Part shown: positions 22,865-33,740 of the stretch, in pieces | Layout: each line of letters starts with the position of its first letter | Position numbering within the stretch: the first letter of the stretch is position 1 | From: Anthonomus grandis grandis | Taxonomy: Eukaryota > Arthropoda > Insecta > Coleoptera > Curculionidae | Direction: 5' to 3' | Assembly (NCBI RefSeq): GCF_022605725.1 | Contig: NC_065553.1 | Span: forward strand, 1,178,001-1,242,000 | DNA length: 64,000 bases | Notes under the pieces: model-generated | Seen by the model: only the letters and a program-made list of their open reading frames with translations | What the model was told of the DNA's origin: nothing | Databases searched by the model: none | Made by a program: the position numbers and the translations under genes

Positions 22865-23076
22865 AAATGACGAGACAGTTTTACCACCAACCAAAACTCT
22901 TTATTTTTACTTTCGACGCGTGTTTCGCTAACGATGTTAGCATCTTCGGGAGAAGATTAACGACTAAAACTGACGAGTTAATCTCCAACCGAAGATGCTA
23001 ACATCATTAGCGAAACACGCATTGAGAATAAAATGAAGAGTTTTAGTTAGTGGTAAAACTGTCTCGTAATTTGAGT
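22865..23076. repeat. Inverted-repeat element with hammerhead-like arms
   Basis: Arms at about 22865-22953 and 22989-23076 are inverted copies with a 35-bp centre. Each reads, toward the outside, CCGAAGATGCTAAC, loop, GTTAGCGAAACACG: a short stem between a CNGAAGA word and GAAAC. This is the pattern of hammerhead motifs in Penelope-type repeats, but the invariant U of the core is C here, so probably inactive. Confidence 0.5.
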
Positions 23077-23136
23077 GTCATACCATAGGTTCCAACCATA
23101 GGACTGGCTTTCTGAAGTTTTACTTAAGAACTTCTA

Positions 23137-23862
23137 CCTCAATGTCAATTTTTTTGTCTCCTTTAGAAATGTCAAATTTTGGCACATGGATAGTTTTTCT
23201 TATGGTATATAAGCTCATAGTAGCCAGTGTATGACTTCATAGAGAGACGAATTTTCTGATTTCAAATATACATGTTATATGGTTTAACTATTTTTAATTA
23301 AATATTGAAGATCTTGGTAGGCGGTGCATTGTTATTGTTTGGCATTTACTAGGGAACAAATAATTCTATTATAAATTATTTTAACCAAAATCATAGACAA
23401 TTTATAATTAATACGACACAAAAAATTGTACAGTATTATATAAATTCTATTAATAATAGTAGTGGTCATATAAAGCATCTAGAATTATTTGGATTTAATT
23501 TAAAGTAAAACAATTATTAAAATGATGTATTTTTATCAAAAAAACAGTAAATATCGCTTAATAAATATTAAATCTGAAGGTTTTATTGTTTCTACTTAAT
23601 TCATTTTTATCTCACAAAACGGCAAAATGATAATGTATTCTGAATCATTTTGTTTTCTAATAAATGTCAAACACTAACGATGGACAGCCTACCAAGATCT
23701 CCAATATGTTATTTTTTTAAAGTTTGGAGCCCGATATTTTCAAAACAGTTTAATTAAAAGTAGCTAAACTATGAGATCATATATATGGTGTTCTATAAGA
23801 AAAAAACTGTCAAAATTTGACATTTCTAGAAGAAAAAAAAATTGACATCGAATTCAGAATCA
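23137..23862. repeat. MITE-like palindrome with arms of about 230 bp
   Basis: AATGTCAATTTTTTTGTC.. at 23137 matches inversely the end near 23860, and AAGATCTTGGTAGGC at about 23308 matches inversely GCCTACCAAGATCT near 23690. Imperfect arms, no coding content. Confidence 0.5.
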
Positions 23863-23989
23863 AACCCTAAATGTTTTGAATATTTTTTTTCTTTTCACTC
23901 AAAGGGAGAGTCAATATATGGGGAAAGACCCTTTACAAGAGATTCAAATTCAGAGGTGGTCATTGGATTCTTAAAAACGTAAAAAGATA

Positions 23990-25060
23990 CGAAGAGTTAG
24001 ATGGAATTTGCGTATTAAAATGACATTTTTAAAATTTAGAGAAACCCGGCCATTTTTCGTGAACTTAAAATCGTTAATAAAATTTGCAAAATATTTAGAT
24101 TTTTGTGAAACTTTTGATATTATCAGGATTTCTTCAATCCATTGAAAAAATCTTAATCTTAATAATTCCAAAACTGCTAAACTCCTAATACTTCTAAAGC
24201 AATGAAACTTATATCCTATCTTTTTGGTGGAGAAACTCATCAGCTTTCATATGAAACTAAAATCAAAAAAATATTCACAAAAGTTTTCAAAATATTTGGA
24301 CTCTTGTAAAGCGTTTGACAATATCAAGATTCTTTTAATATTTTGAAAAACTACTCAATAACTCCAAAACTGTTGCATCTACAAGGAATTTTATAAACAC
24401 CTTTTTAGTAAAGAAACCTATAGCGTTTCAAATCAAATGATAATCATAAAATCGTTACAGGAGTTTTCAAAATATTTATACTTTTGTAAAGCCTTTGACA
24501 GGATCAAGATTTTTTCAATTTTTTGAAAAACTGTTCAATAACTCCAAAACTGTTGGATATACGAGGAAATTTTTAAATGCCCTTTTGGTAAAGAAACTCA
24601 TCAGCTTTCAAATTAAACGAAAATCACTAAAATCGTTACAGGAGTTCAAAAAATATTTAGACTTTTTTAAAGTCTTTGACAATATGAACGTTATTTTCAA
24701 TACTAAAAAACTACTCAATAACTCCAAAACTGTTGCGTCTACAAGGAAACTTGTAAGAACCTTTTTGTTTCATATAAAGCTAAAATTTAAAAAATCGTTA
24801 CAGGAGTTTCCAAAATATTTAGAATTTTGTAAAGCCTTTGATAGTATCAGGATTTTTTCAATCCATTGAAAAACTTTTCAACAACTCCAAAACTATTGTA
24901 TATACAAGGAAATTTGTAAAGGCTGGTTTTGTAAAGAAACTCGTCAGCTTTCAAATGATACAAAAATCACTAAAATCGTTTTAAGAGTTTTCAAAATGTT
25001 TAGACTTTTGTAAAGCCATTGACAGTATTAGGAACTCCTCAATAACTTAGGAAACAAAAT
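23990..25060. repeat. Tandem array, unit about 175 bp, about six copies
   Basis: Repeating order: GAAACTCATCAGCTTTCAAA, AAATCGTTACAGGAGTTT, AAAATATTTAGACTTTTGTA, AAGCCTTTGACA, then CAATAACTCCAAAACTGTTG. The GAAACTCATCAGC landmark falls near 24233, 24414, 24593, 24765 and 24935. The 124-codon open stretch at 24495-24869 arises from the repeat and is not a gene. It resembles the 30-41 kb satellite only in general build. Confidence 0.75.
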
Positions 25061-25735
25061 TGTTGATTATGGGACAATACCAAACCACTTTAAAACAATC
25101 CAATAGTGTCTAATGCATCCCAAAAAAAATCACCGTTGATTTTGCTGTAGATTTTGGGCTGGTGACATCAACGGTATATATTTCTTTAAGGATGTCGTTG
25201 GCCAGGCAAGCGCTATAGGTCGATGACTACCAACTACTTCTCTTGGTCTTAATTGGATGATTGGACATATGGTTTCAACGGCAATAGTTGTAGTCTGATG
25301 TGGAAGTGATGTGAGCGCCATTGACTTCACACATTGTTCTGTTTAAATTTAGTAATAGGAAGAAGAATTGATTTGGGACACGCTGTACATTCTAATAGTT
25401 TTTAATTTACGTAATCATTTAGGTGTCCTAAATAAATAGGGTACAATAGCTAAGTTCTCTATATTGTAAAGATTTGATTGATCATTTTAAAAGAGGATGG
25501 TTTGGAGTTTGGATGGTATTGTCCCAGTTTCTAGAAGGTTGAACTGTAGTGTTTTATTATGCTTATAATAGAGACCAGGATGGTCATTTGAAACGAAATT
25601 CTCTACTGAAACATTGTGTGACATGTTAGCTGTCAGAACAGATTCCTTATCAGGTTCAAGTACTACGTTGCACGATTGATTCACGAGAGTGAGTAGATCG
25701 ATTGAAATGTGACCCTCACCGCCTCCCTTTTTCAG
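25061..25735. other. Intron before the 25.7-kb exon
   Basis: Contains an 86-codon antisense open stretch (25487-25747) of normal-looking composition with no recognised family; it may be a retroelement fragment. Ends in a C/T tract and TTCAG acceptor. Confidence 0.35.
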
Positions 25736-25947
25736 TATAACGGACATAAAGTTGATGGAGTCCCGGGCGGAGACGAAGTCCTCGTTGAGCGTGGAGTCGT
25801 CGGGAGGAAGTTCGAGCGGCGCCGGTCACTCTTCCTCATCGCGCACGGGTCTCGCCTGGACCCCGCCCACCTCCGTCGAGGGATCGACGCCCACCTGGAC
25901 CGAAGGTACACCATCATTTACCGAATCGTCAAGTAGCGGGGATATGG
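25736..25947 (+). CDS. Host-gene exon E (212 nt, phase 2-1), Ser/Thr-rich
   Basis: Acceptor CCCTTTTTCAG, donor ATGG|GTGAGT. Reads ITDIKLMESRAETKSSLSVE, then Ser/Gly clusters, LAWTPPTSVEGSTPTWTEGT and FTESSSSGDM. GC-rich relative to its surroundings and open only in this phase when joined to its neighbours. The leftover G is completed by GC of exon F to Gly. Acidic and Ser-rich, likely a phosphorylated disordered region. No domain recognised. Confidence 0.7.
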
Positions 25948-26154
25948 GTGAGTGAGACCTGCAGCCTGCGCAGTGCCGAATGTCGTCTCTCCTTCTTGTT
26001 GATGTTGCTTGTTGTAAATGTTTTGTGTTGATGTCCTGGTGTGATATATATATCCCTAGCGCCAGTCGTGCTGCTTTGAACATTCAATCTTGCTTAGCTG
26101 CTTTTTTTTTAAATTTTAAATCAGAGAATAATGTTTAATACTCGTCTTTTGGGT

Positions 26155-26830
26155 ATCATCCGTATATTGATGGGAACGACATTTTTTCTAAATGGCTATA
26201 AAACTGCACGTGTACAGAGATAATAAAAGTGGACCCAAAATTGACCCTTGGGGTACACCAAAGTTAACGCTTAAATAATTAGAAATCTTTGATCGCATAC
26301 AAACCCTTTGTTTCACATCAAAACCAAAATATTTCATCTTCTTGCAAAGAATAGCCCAAAGTATCGAAAGCCTTACTGTAATCTACCAGCAGTAATACTG
26401 TTAGACGACGGTCACCCATGACCCTCAAAATATTATCACATTCATGCAGAAGAGCAGTGGTGGTGCTATGGTCAGTTTGGGATCCTAACTGGGTAGGTTG
26501 GGAATAATTTTACTTGCTCAACATAAAGCGTTATCGGATCAGATATAAGTCTCTTAATAACATTGGATAATGATGGGAGAATATCCATCAATTCTCTAGG
26601 ATTTTTTTATTTTTGGTATAGGAATAACATCAGCTCAACTTTCAATAGTTTGGGATTTTCAGTAACTTAATGGTATTGGCATTGACTATTAACTTTATGT
26701 AATATGTTAGATATAATTCTAGGTCTGCGCTTTTTCATTTTAGAAATAATTTTTTCAATATTTGCAGTACTGGTAACATTTAAACGAATCAAGAACTTTT
26801 GGAAATTTATTATCAATATAATCATTATTA
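26155..26830 (-). pseudogene. Decayed LINE reverse-transcriptase fragment
   Basis: On the minus strand: VIPIPKIKK (about 26600-26625), then KAFDTLGY-type remnant (about 26360), then FGVPQGSILGPLL (about 26228-26265). These are RT motifs in the right order, with many stops and frame changes. A different, older family than the LINE at 14.5 kb. Confidence 0.7.
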
Positions 26831-26889
26831 ACGAAACTGTTATTAGACATCGATCAAATGTTGCAAGGTATGGAAAATGAATTGCTCTG

Positions 26890-27575
26890 TCACTTTTGAT
26901 CCAAACGATTTTAAGACGACTGTCGTGGAAGACATGTCTGGTTTACCTCGATGACATTCAAGTGATGTTTACATATGTTCTGAGATTTTGGATTAAGCCT
27001 TTGAACCCAAAGGAATGTAATTTTTTTTAAAGGGCAGTACCGTATCTGGATCACGTCGTTTCCAGTCAGAGAGTTGCTATTGGCAAAGTTCTAGACTGTA
27101 AAAAATTGGCCAGTTCTTAAACACAAGCTTGAGCTACGCAGCTTCTTTGGGCTATGAACTTATTACTGACGTTATTTAAAGGGATTTCCCCACATCGCAA
27201 AACCATTGACCAGTCTGACAGAAGGAAAATAAAAATACCAGTGGTCCCAAGACTGTCAGAAAGCTGTCGATAACCTTAAAGAGGCCCTAGCAAGCGCACC
27301 TACCTCGAATAAAATTGTATATCTATTGCTATCCCCTACCTGGAATAAAATTTGTACTGGAGACCGACGCTAGCAATGTGGACATAGGAGCACTTCTATC
27401 TCAATAGAAAATCATGGGCTATTTTAGTAAGACTGCCCAAGCCAGAACGCTAATATTGCGTCAATCAGGATGGAGCGCTTATTCTATGACAGGAAGTTTC
27501 GGCTGCAAGCTGACCGTGCTGCTTTAAAATGGCTCATTCAATTTAAAAATCTGGAGGGTCAAATGACAAGAGGGA
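26890..27575 (+). pseudogene. Decayed Ty3/gypsy RT-RNase H fragment
   Basis: Plus-strand motifs in order: CLVYLDDIQVM (RT catalytic YLDD box, about 26940-26970), KCEFF-like ECNFF, PYLDHVVSS, then FVLETDASNVDIGALLSQ (RNase H first Asp, about 27350-27405), GYFSKTAQA, and ALKWLIQFKNLEGQ (about 27510-27560). Frames are broken by stops. No LTRs found. The match to the gypsy RT/RNase H order is strong. Confidence 0.8.
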
Positions 27576-28205
27576 CTTTGACCTTGAACACCGAGCAAGA
27601 AGACTCCATAGTAATGAATTACTGGCTGAGAGCTAATATGTTGAATTTGAATGTGGCAAAAACTAAACTTCTCCCTGAGAAAGTCTCAGAGCACTAGAAA
27701 TCCAGAAAAAATTAAGTTCCTGGGAAATTTTCATGACTTTCGAACAACATGTGAACTCTATCCCTAAAAAAAATACAACTGGAATATTTGTTTTGAGAAA
27801 TCTAATCAAAATTGTTGATAAGCAGGTCTGTGTGCATACCACTCTCTTAACCATTCAGTCTGTATATATTGCCTTGTATGGGGTCACTCAGTATGGAGTC
27901 TTCGTGTTGCAGAGCTGTTAGAGTTCTCTCTGGTCTTAGATATCGGGGATGATGTCAGGGAGTGCTACGCAGAGCTCTGTATACTTACCTTGCCTTCTCA
28001 GTATATTCTTGAGTGCCTCTTGTATGCTCATAAAAATGCGCAGATATATGGCCGATCCATGAGCAAGAAACAAAGGCTCGAATTGACTTTAGAGTTAGGT
28101 TTCTTCGACTGAGACAGTCATGGAGGGCAACTCTTCACTATGCACCAGTATTTTTCAACAAGTTACCCCTCGGAATAAGAGTACTACCACTATTGTGTTT
28201 AAAAA
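27576..28205 (+). pseudogene. Decayed LINE C-terminal fragment joined to the gypsy remnant
   Basis: Right after the gypsy EGQ motif the same frame reads into LNLNVAKTKLL, a LINE RT thumb motif. Later comes RAVRVLSGLRYR...CYAELCILTLPSQYI and CLLYAHKN, the typical LINE C-terminal segment (about 27910-28040). The abrupt change of family at about 27575 marks an insertion or deletion breakpoint. Confidence 0.65.
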
Positions 28206-28639
28206 AATGTAAAATCTACCGGATAAAAAAAAGTTTTTATAGCATAAATGAATTGTAGTAATTATCAAAAATATCAAATAAATTGTAAGCTGCAATGTAA
28301 GAGACAGTGACTTTTTAAATTACCTTGATTTTTCTACTACAGTGTGTTACAAAATTCGGTGCAAATATTTTAAAAGTGTATTGTTGGAGGTAAAATAAGT
28401 CTTTTTTTCCTATAACCATGTATCCTAAAGAGCACCCCATGATGGCTACAGCCCGTGCAAAACCGATTATTTGGAACACTGAATACAGTTATGCATCAAA
28501 TCTTTTGAAAATTTGCATGTCCGCATTGTTTTAGATCCTCTTGACATTTTCTTCAGTCCCAAAAATGGTGTACCCCCAATTTTAGGGAAGGATTCAGAGG
28601 GGCTAGCTCTATAGCCAAATTATTCGATACTCACTTAGG

Positions 28640-28840
28640 ATAAGGACCAAAATATATTATACAACTGACTTGGACTTAACACTCGGTCAATCGAAGAACA
28701 ACTGGTATAGATTTGGGTGTCATTAAACCATACAATCATCGATAATAGAATCCATATTATCACATGTATAAATAAGAAAGAGCAAAGGTCCGAACATAAA
28801 TCCCTGCGGTACCTACGCCACGTCATACAAAATAGGGCCA
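28640..28840 (-). pseudogene. Short LINE RT remnant
   Basis: The minus strand reads VPQGFMFGPLLFLIYTCDNM, the VPQGxxxGPLLFxxYxND motif with substitutions. Too short to classify. Confidence 0.6.
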
Positions 28841-29134
28841 GTTCTTTCGATTAAGTGGTGTGTACTATGGTAGTATGTAATGTATGAGCGACAGTGATTT
28901 TATATGATGGGTCACCTCGTTTACTTGTGAGTGACATTAACGGAGATTTGCATTGGGGTTTTATACTGTGGCCTGTAGGGAATTTAAAAATTTATGTGGC
29001 CTAGCCAAATTCAAACAGGGACCAGAGTTATCGAATTTTGACTAAAAACGAACAAATTTATGTGAGTGTAATATATTTAAGCTTTTTTTTTAATATAATC
29101 TAAGCAGTGTTGTTTCTAAAAATCAAGATAGTAT

Positions 29135-29410
29135 CTAAATGGTAAAACAGTCCAAACACAACTGTGGTTTAGTTGCGCATTCGTCGCAATAAGTAGAAAC
29201 TATTTTAAAATGTTTCTTAGCCTCTTCACAACCTTTTTCCAGTTGATATTTTGAGTAACACCTTGCACATTTTCTACGTATTTTTTGGTAGTATTTACGT
29301 ATTGGTAGTTCATTTTCATTCATCAATTTCCAAAAGATCATCTGCCAGCATTTCGCGAAAGTGGCTAATTTGTTGACAACAAATTAATTTATTCTGGATT
29401 AGGTGGCGAA
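29135..29410 (-). pseudogene. Possible piggyBac-like transposase C-terminus
   Basis: The minus strand gives LATFREMLADDLLEI, a stop, then RRKCARCYSKYQLEKGC, STYCDECATKPQLCLDCF. This is three CxxC pairs at spacings like the C-terminal zinc-binding region of piggyBac-type transposases, preceded by the usual Arg-rich helix. The catalytic part is absent. Family assignment rests on the Cys pattern only. Confidence 0.4.
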
Positions 29411-29653
29411 TAACAAAATTAATTGAGAAATAAGTATATTGTTATGGTTCTCTTGACGTTATATAATCTTGCCCATTGCTGAGTTTTCCAGAAAATAGCT
29501 CATGTGGCAACAAAGTTAGACAGTAAATGTACGCAGCTTTCTCGCTTTAATGCTTCTGCTTTTGTCATATTTACATAAAAATACAGGGAATTCAACTTAA
29601 AAAAATTACAACAATAATTTACAGTAAAAGTATAAAATTTCTTTATGATCCAG

Positions 29654-29751
29654 GCTGTCCCACGACGCCTCTAAGGCAAGGCACTGGATCGTCCAGCAAA
29701 CACCATAAGAAAACTGTGGAGCACGCCATCAATTGCCTTACAACAGAAATG
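29654..29751 (+). CDS. Host-gene exon F (98 nt, phase 1-0)
   Basis: Acceptor ATGATCCAG, donor ATG|GTAAGT (near-perfect). Reads CPTTPLRQGTGSSSKHHKKT then VEHAINCLTTEM. Phase 1 matches exon E; the donor is phase 0. The start is still low complexity, but the end looks like the beginning of an ordered domain. The next exon is not certain; one weak candidate is at 41195. Confidence 0.7.
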
Positions 29752-30659
29752 GTAAGTTCCAACAAACGCTAGGTTTAATTTTGTGAAAATTTGACTTACA
29801 ACAATGCTACGAGTTGTAATCCCGATTTATCCAAGCCATTTACCAATTTAGAAGTTTTAATTCTCCTTATCCTTCAAGTTTGGTCATCATCAAGATGCTA
29901 ACCTTTAGCACAATAATTGCAGCACATTTTTCTCCTTATGGTAGAGGCCAACATTATCAAATGGTTTCTTTTATTTTTGGTGTCCTGAAGATGACTAAGA
30001 CAATCAAAACGTCTTACAAAATTCCCCTTTCAAATTAAAATGTTGGAAAATGGCTTGACTAAGTCAAATTTATCATCTTAATATACACTTCACACAGCAC
30101 AACTCACGTGTTTTGTTTTCTGGACTTATCAGTTGTTATTACACGTTTGCTAGTCGTAAATTAAACAAAATTAATAGGCAGAGCTTTAATTTTAAAAAAA
30201 TATTGTTGCATGTTTGGAGTAATCACCTGAAACATGAAGAATAGTTCACAGTCCGTGTACACAGTATACAATAATTTATTTTTTGCTTCGCATGCTTTTC
30301 TTTTTTAGTTTTGTATTTCCAAATTTGAAAAAAAAAGCTTTTTGAAAATTGAATTAAAAAAAGTGTTTCAAAAAGTCTTTTTTATGGAGCATTTCGTTTA
30401 GTTTTTTATAGAAATTTGCTAACGCCCTTATATCACTTGTAGACTAAGAGTTATTATTTTATTTGTAGCTTTAGTTTAAAAAAAGCGTTTAGTTTTCCTA
30501 ATTTAACTCTTGATTAAATTGATACTGTGCATGAATTTCCTTTCAGAGTTTAGTTTTGATTTATCCTTTAATTGTAGATTTTTTAATATTGAGTGCCCTT
30601 TTATGTTGGAAAATTGGTCTGAATTGGTTGGGTTTACTCTATTTCGATTATAAAATTTA
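29752..30659. other. Intron, nothing recognised
   Basis: AT-rich, no repeat boundaries or exons seen. Confidence 0.4.
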
Positions 30660-31156
30660 ATTTTTATTTAAATTTCTTAAAAAGTCCAATCAAGACGACG
30701 CAGATCTTACAAAATTCGTATACAAATTCTTAATTAATTAATTCGGTTAGACCTCTATTTTAGCATTTTCCCAAAAATCTACAAATTCTGAAAATTAAAA
30801 AAAAAATTAGTCTCATTGATCAGAAATTCTTTTTCTCAAAAATTATACAAATTGTCCATAACTCAAAAACCAGAAGACACTGACGTTTCAAAATTTATAT
30901 ACAGATTCTTTAATTGATTTAATTCGACTCATGTATTTGTTTTTTAGAAAAATGTTAAAATTTGATTGATCTTTACAAATTTTAAAAAATTGTTAATAAA
31001 TTAAATTTATATTACCCAAAATTGCCTATAGAATGTTTTTAATCAATTCATTTAGACACCTATTTCAGCATTTCCAAAATATTTACAAATTCTGAAAAAT
31101 TGTTAAAAAATTGTTTTTTTTTTCTAAATTTTTGTATCTCAAATATTACTATTAAA

Positions 31157-31248
31157 AATAAAAATTATTCTTGGCTATCGCTACTTCCTTCTTTAGTGTC
31201 TCACATCATTACTTGCCAAATAAATAACTGACACTTATTTCGAACCTA
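31157..31248. repeat. Duplicated segment, copy 1 left part (copy 2 at 37905-38230)
   Basis: The 92 bases here plus 33741-33990 together match about 37905-38230, from ATTCTTGGCTATCG to CACAAAAGCTTAAAATTTAT. Copy 2 lacks the DD41D element and so is a paralogous unoccupied site. Confidence 0.75.
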
Positions 31249-33740
31249 TACAGGGTCCTGCAACAGTGCGTCGGTCTTCCATAAAGCCTAAAAAAAATAA
31301 GGTTAAAAATTTCTAACCTCTTAAAAAAATGTTGGGACCTGATAGCGCATATCTGGAAAATATTTTGAAGTATACAGGGTGCTTCAAAAAAGTAGGGTGA
31401 TATAAGCAGCATTTTTTTTAAATGGAATGCCATTCTTTTTATGTTATTTTTAAGACCGCCTTAGGCTACCTAGTATATGCGCTAAATATGGCTGCTTTGT
31501 CATGCGCAGTTTGACTGCAATAATTTTTTTTATTAAAAAAATCTAAAAATCATTACATCATTTAATTTCATCTTGATACTAGAAATGTTAATTCAATGTC
31601 AATATTGGACTTAATTGAAATTCTAGAAGAATGGAGAATTACTTTGACTTGAATTGTTTCCTTCTGTCATATACAGGGTGTTCGTAGTTAGCCATCATAT
31701 TTTACGAATTTCAAAGCTCCATTTCTCGCTTTTTTTAAATGGAACACCCTGTATATTTTTTATCCATTTAATGAAGATTTAATACATGCAACATTTTTTA
31801 TTATGTAAACATATTAGCTATCTTTAGTCGTTTTTTAAATATTCACGATAATAATTAAACAAGCATATTAAAAATATTTATTATTATTACATTAAGTGTT
31901 CAATATGTCCTCCGTTTTGTTCAAAACATAAATTAATACGTTCCTGAAAACTTCTTTCTACTTCAGGTAGCATTTGTGGAGTTACTTGAGCAAACGCATC
32001 CCGTATTCTCTGCTCCATATCTACTGCCGTTGTAGGTGGATTTCTACTATAAACAACTTCTTTTACAAAACCCCATAAAAAAATCTAGTTTTGTTAGGTC
32101 AGGTGATCTGGCTGGCCAATTAATAGGTCCATTCCTTCCAATCCATTTTTCTTCAAAGGTTACATTTAAATATTCAGTGACATTTCGAGAAAAATGTGGA
32201 GGAGCTCCGTCCTGTTGAAACCACATTCGGTTTCTAGTAATTAATGGAACATTTGCAAGTAATCTAGGCAGTTCATTTTGTAAAAATTGAAGGTACATTT
32301 CTCCATTGAGATGACCATTAAAAAAATAGGGACCTATAATGGTGCTTCCAATAATTCCACCCCACACATTTAATGACCACCTATGCTGGTAGTCGATCTG
32401 CCGCATAAAATGGGGGTTTTTGGATGAATAATAATGAAAGTTATGTCTTTTTACTGATCCGTTTTTATGAAATGTTGCCTCATCCGTAAATAGGACATTA
32501 TTAAAAAACGTGGGGTCGTTTCGTAATTTATTTCTGCTCCAAGTACAAAATTCAAGTCGGTTTTGTATATCCCTATCAAAAAGTGCTTGATGTTCATGGA
32601 TGTGGTATGGATGAAAATGATTTCTTTTTAAAATTCGTTGCACTGATCTTTCACTTATTCCAACTGCTGCTCCGATATTTGACTGACTTAGGTGAGGATC
32701 TTCGGTTACCGTTAATAACACATCTAATTCTTGCTCCTGATTAGTAACAGGCCTCATTCTATCTTGCTTGGGGTAATAAACACTCCCTGTCTCCACAAAT
32801 CTTGCTAGTAACCTTCTAAAAGATTTTTCTTCTGGACATCTTCTATCAGGATAGCGCGCCCCATACATTCGAGAGGCTAAGAGTCAATTCTTTTCAGATT
32901 CCCCCAACACAAATATCATGTCAACAAGTTCGTCTTTGCTAAAATGCATTTTATAAGTATGCAATTTTCGTTCAGATTAGATTTCTGAAACAAAACTCCA
33001 AATTTCTTTTACAAACAAAGTTACGATAATTCAAATAACTGAATACTTAAGCTGATAATACACATACAAAAATGATATTCTCACCAAAATGTCAAACATT
33101 TATTTAGAGAAACAGGTGAAATATTTTGCTTGGCAACAAAAAAGGTATTAAAATACCTATTTTGTTAAGAATGCAGATTTCCTGGTTCTTGTTTAAACAT
33201 TTTATTATCTACGGATAATTATCGTGAATATTTTAAAAACGACTAAAGTTAGCTAATATGTTAACATAATAAAAAATTTTCATGTATTAAATCTTCATTA
33301 AATGGATAAAAAATATACAGGGTGTTCCATTTAAAAAAAGCGAGAAATTGCTAACTACGAACACCCTGTATATGGCAGAAGGAAACAATTTAAGTCAAAG
33401 TAATTCTCCATTCTTCTAGAATCCCAATTAAGTCTAATATTGACATTGATTTTTAGATTTTTTTTATAAAAAAAATTATTGCAGTCAAACTGCGCATGAC
33501 AATGCAGCCATATTTAGCGCGTATACTAAGGCGGTCTTAAAAATAAAATAAAAAGAATGGCATTCCATTTTCAAAAAATGCTGCTTATATCGCCCTACTT
33601 TTTTGAAGCGCCCTGTATACTTCAAAATATTTTCCAGATATGCGCTAGCAGGTCCCAAAAATTTTTTAAGAGGTTAGAAAATTTTAACCTAATTTTTTTA
33701 GGCTTTATGGAAGACCAACGCACTGTTGCAGGACCCTGTA
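31249..33740 (-). mobile_element. DD41D transposon 2 with three concentric inverted-repeat shells
   Basis: Outer ends TACAGGGTCCTGCAACAGTG and inverse, with TA at 31247-31248 and 33741-33742. Inside lie two further pairs of TACAGGGTG ends, at 31373/33617 and 31672/33370, each again flanked by TA. Arms of each shell are inverted copies right up to the next pair, so the whole is one palindrome with the transposase in the centre. Within the innermost arms a further module runs TACAGGGTGTTC to GAACACCCTGTA (31672-31754; shortened at 33316-33370). Copy 2 of the flanking DNA confirms the outer boundary. Confidence 0.88.
31887..32950 (-). pseudogene. DD41D transposase, one stop and one frameshift
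   Basis: Start at the ATG reading MHFSKDELVDMIFVLGESEK. An in-frame TGA follows at codon 22, then SRMYGARYPDRRCPEEKSF. Helix-turn-helix around ISERSVQRILKR. Core: FTDEATFHKNG (first Asp), FQQDGAPPHFSRN (second) and WPARSPDLTKLDFF (third), 41 residues between second and third. A one-base loss in a T-run near 32078 shifts the C-terminal 60 codons, which otherwise end EQNGGHIEHLM. About 354 codons, full length for the family. Only two lesions, so recently active. Confidence 0.9.

Noticed and set aside
24495..24869. 124-codon open frame
   Set aside because: It lies wholly within the tandem array of about 175-bp units and its peptide repeats with the DNA; chance opening in A/T-rich repeat.
19020..25060. 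Regular repeats considered as CRISPR
   Set aside because: Units are about 175 bp, degenerate and contiguous, with no spacers, in a eukaryotic context.
25487..25747. 86-codon antisense frame
   Set aside because: Reasonable composition but no recognised motif, and it overlaps the splice acceptor tract of exon E.
25709..26083. Several overlapping frames around the 25.7-kb exon
   Set aside because: Only the frame starting after the acceptor at 25735 agrees in phase with exons D and F.
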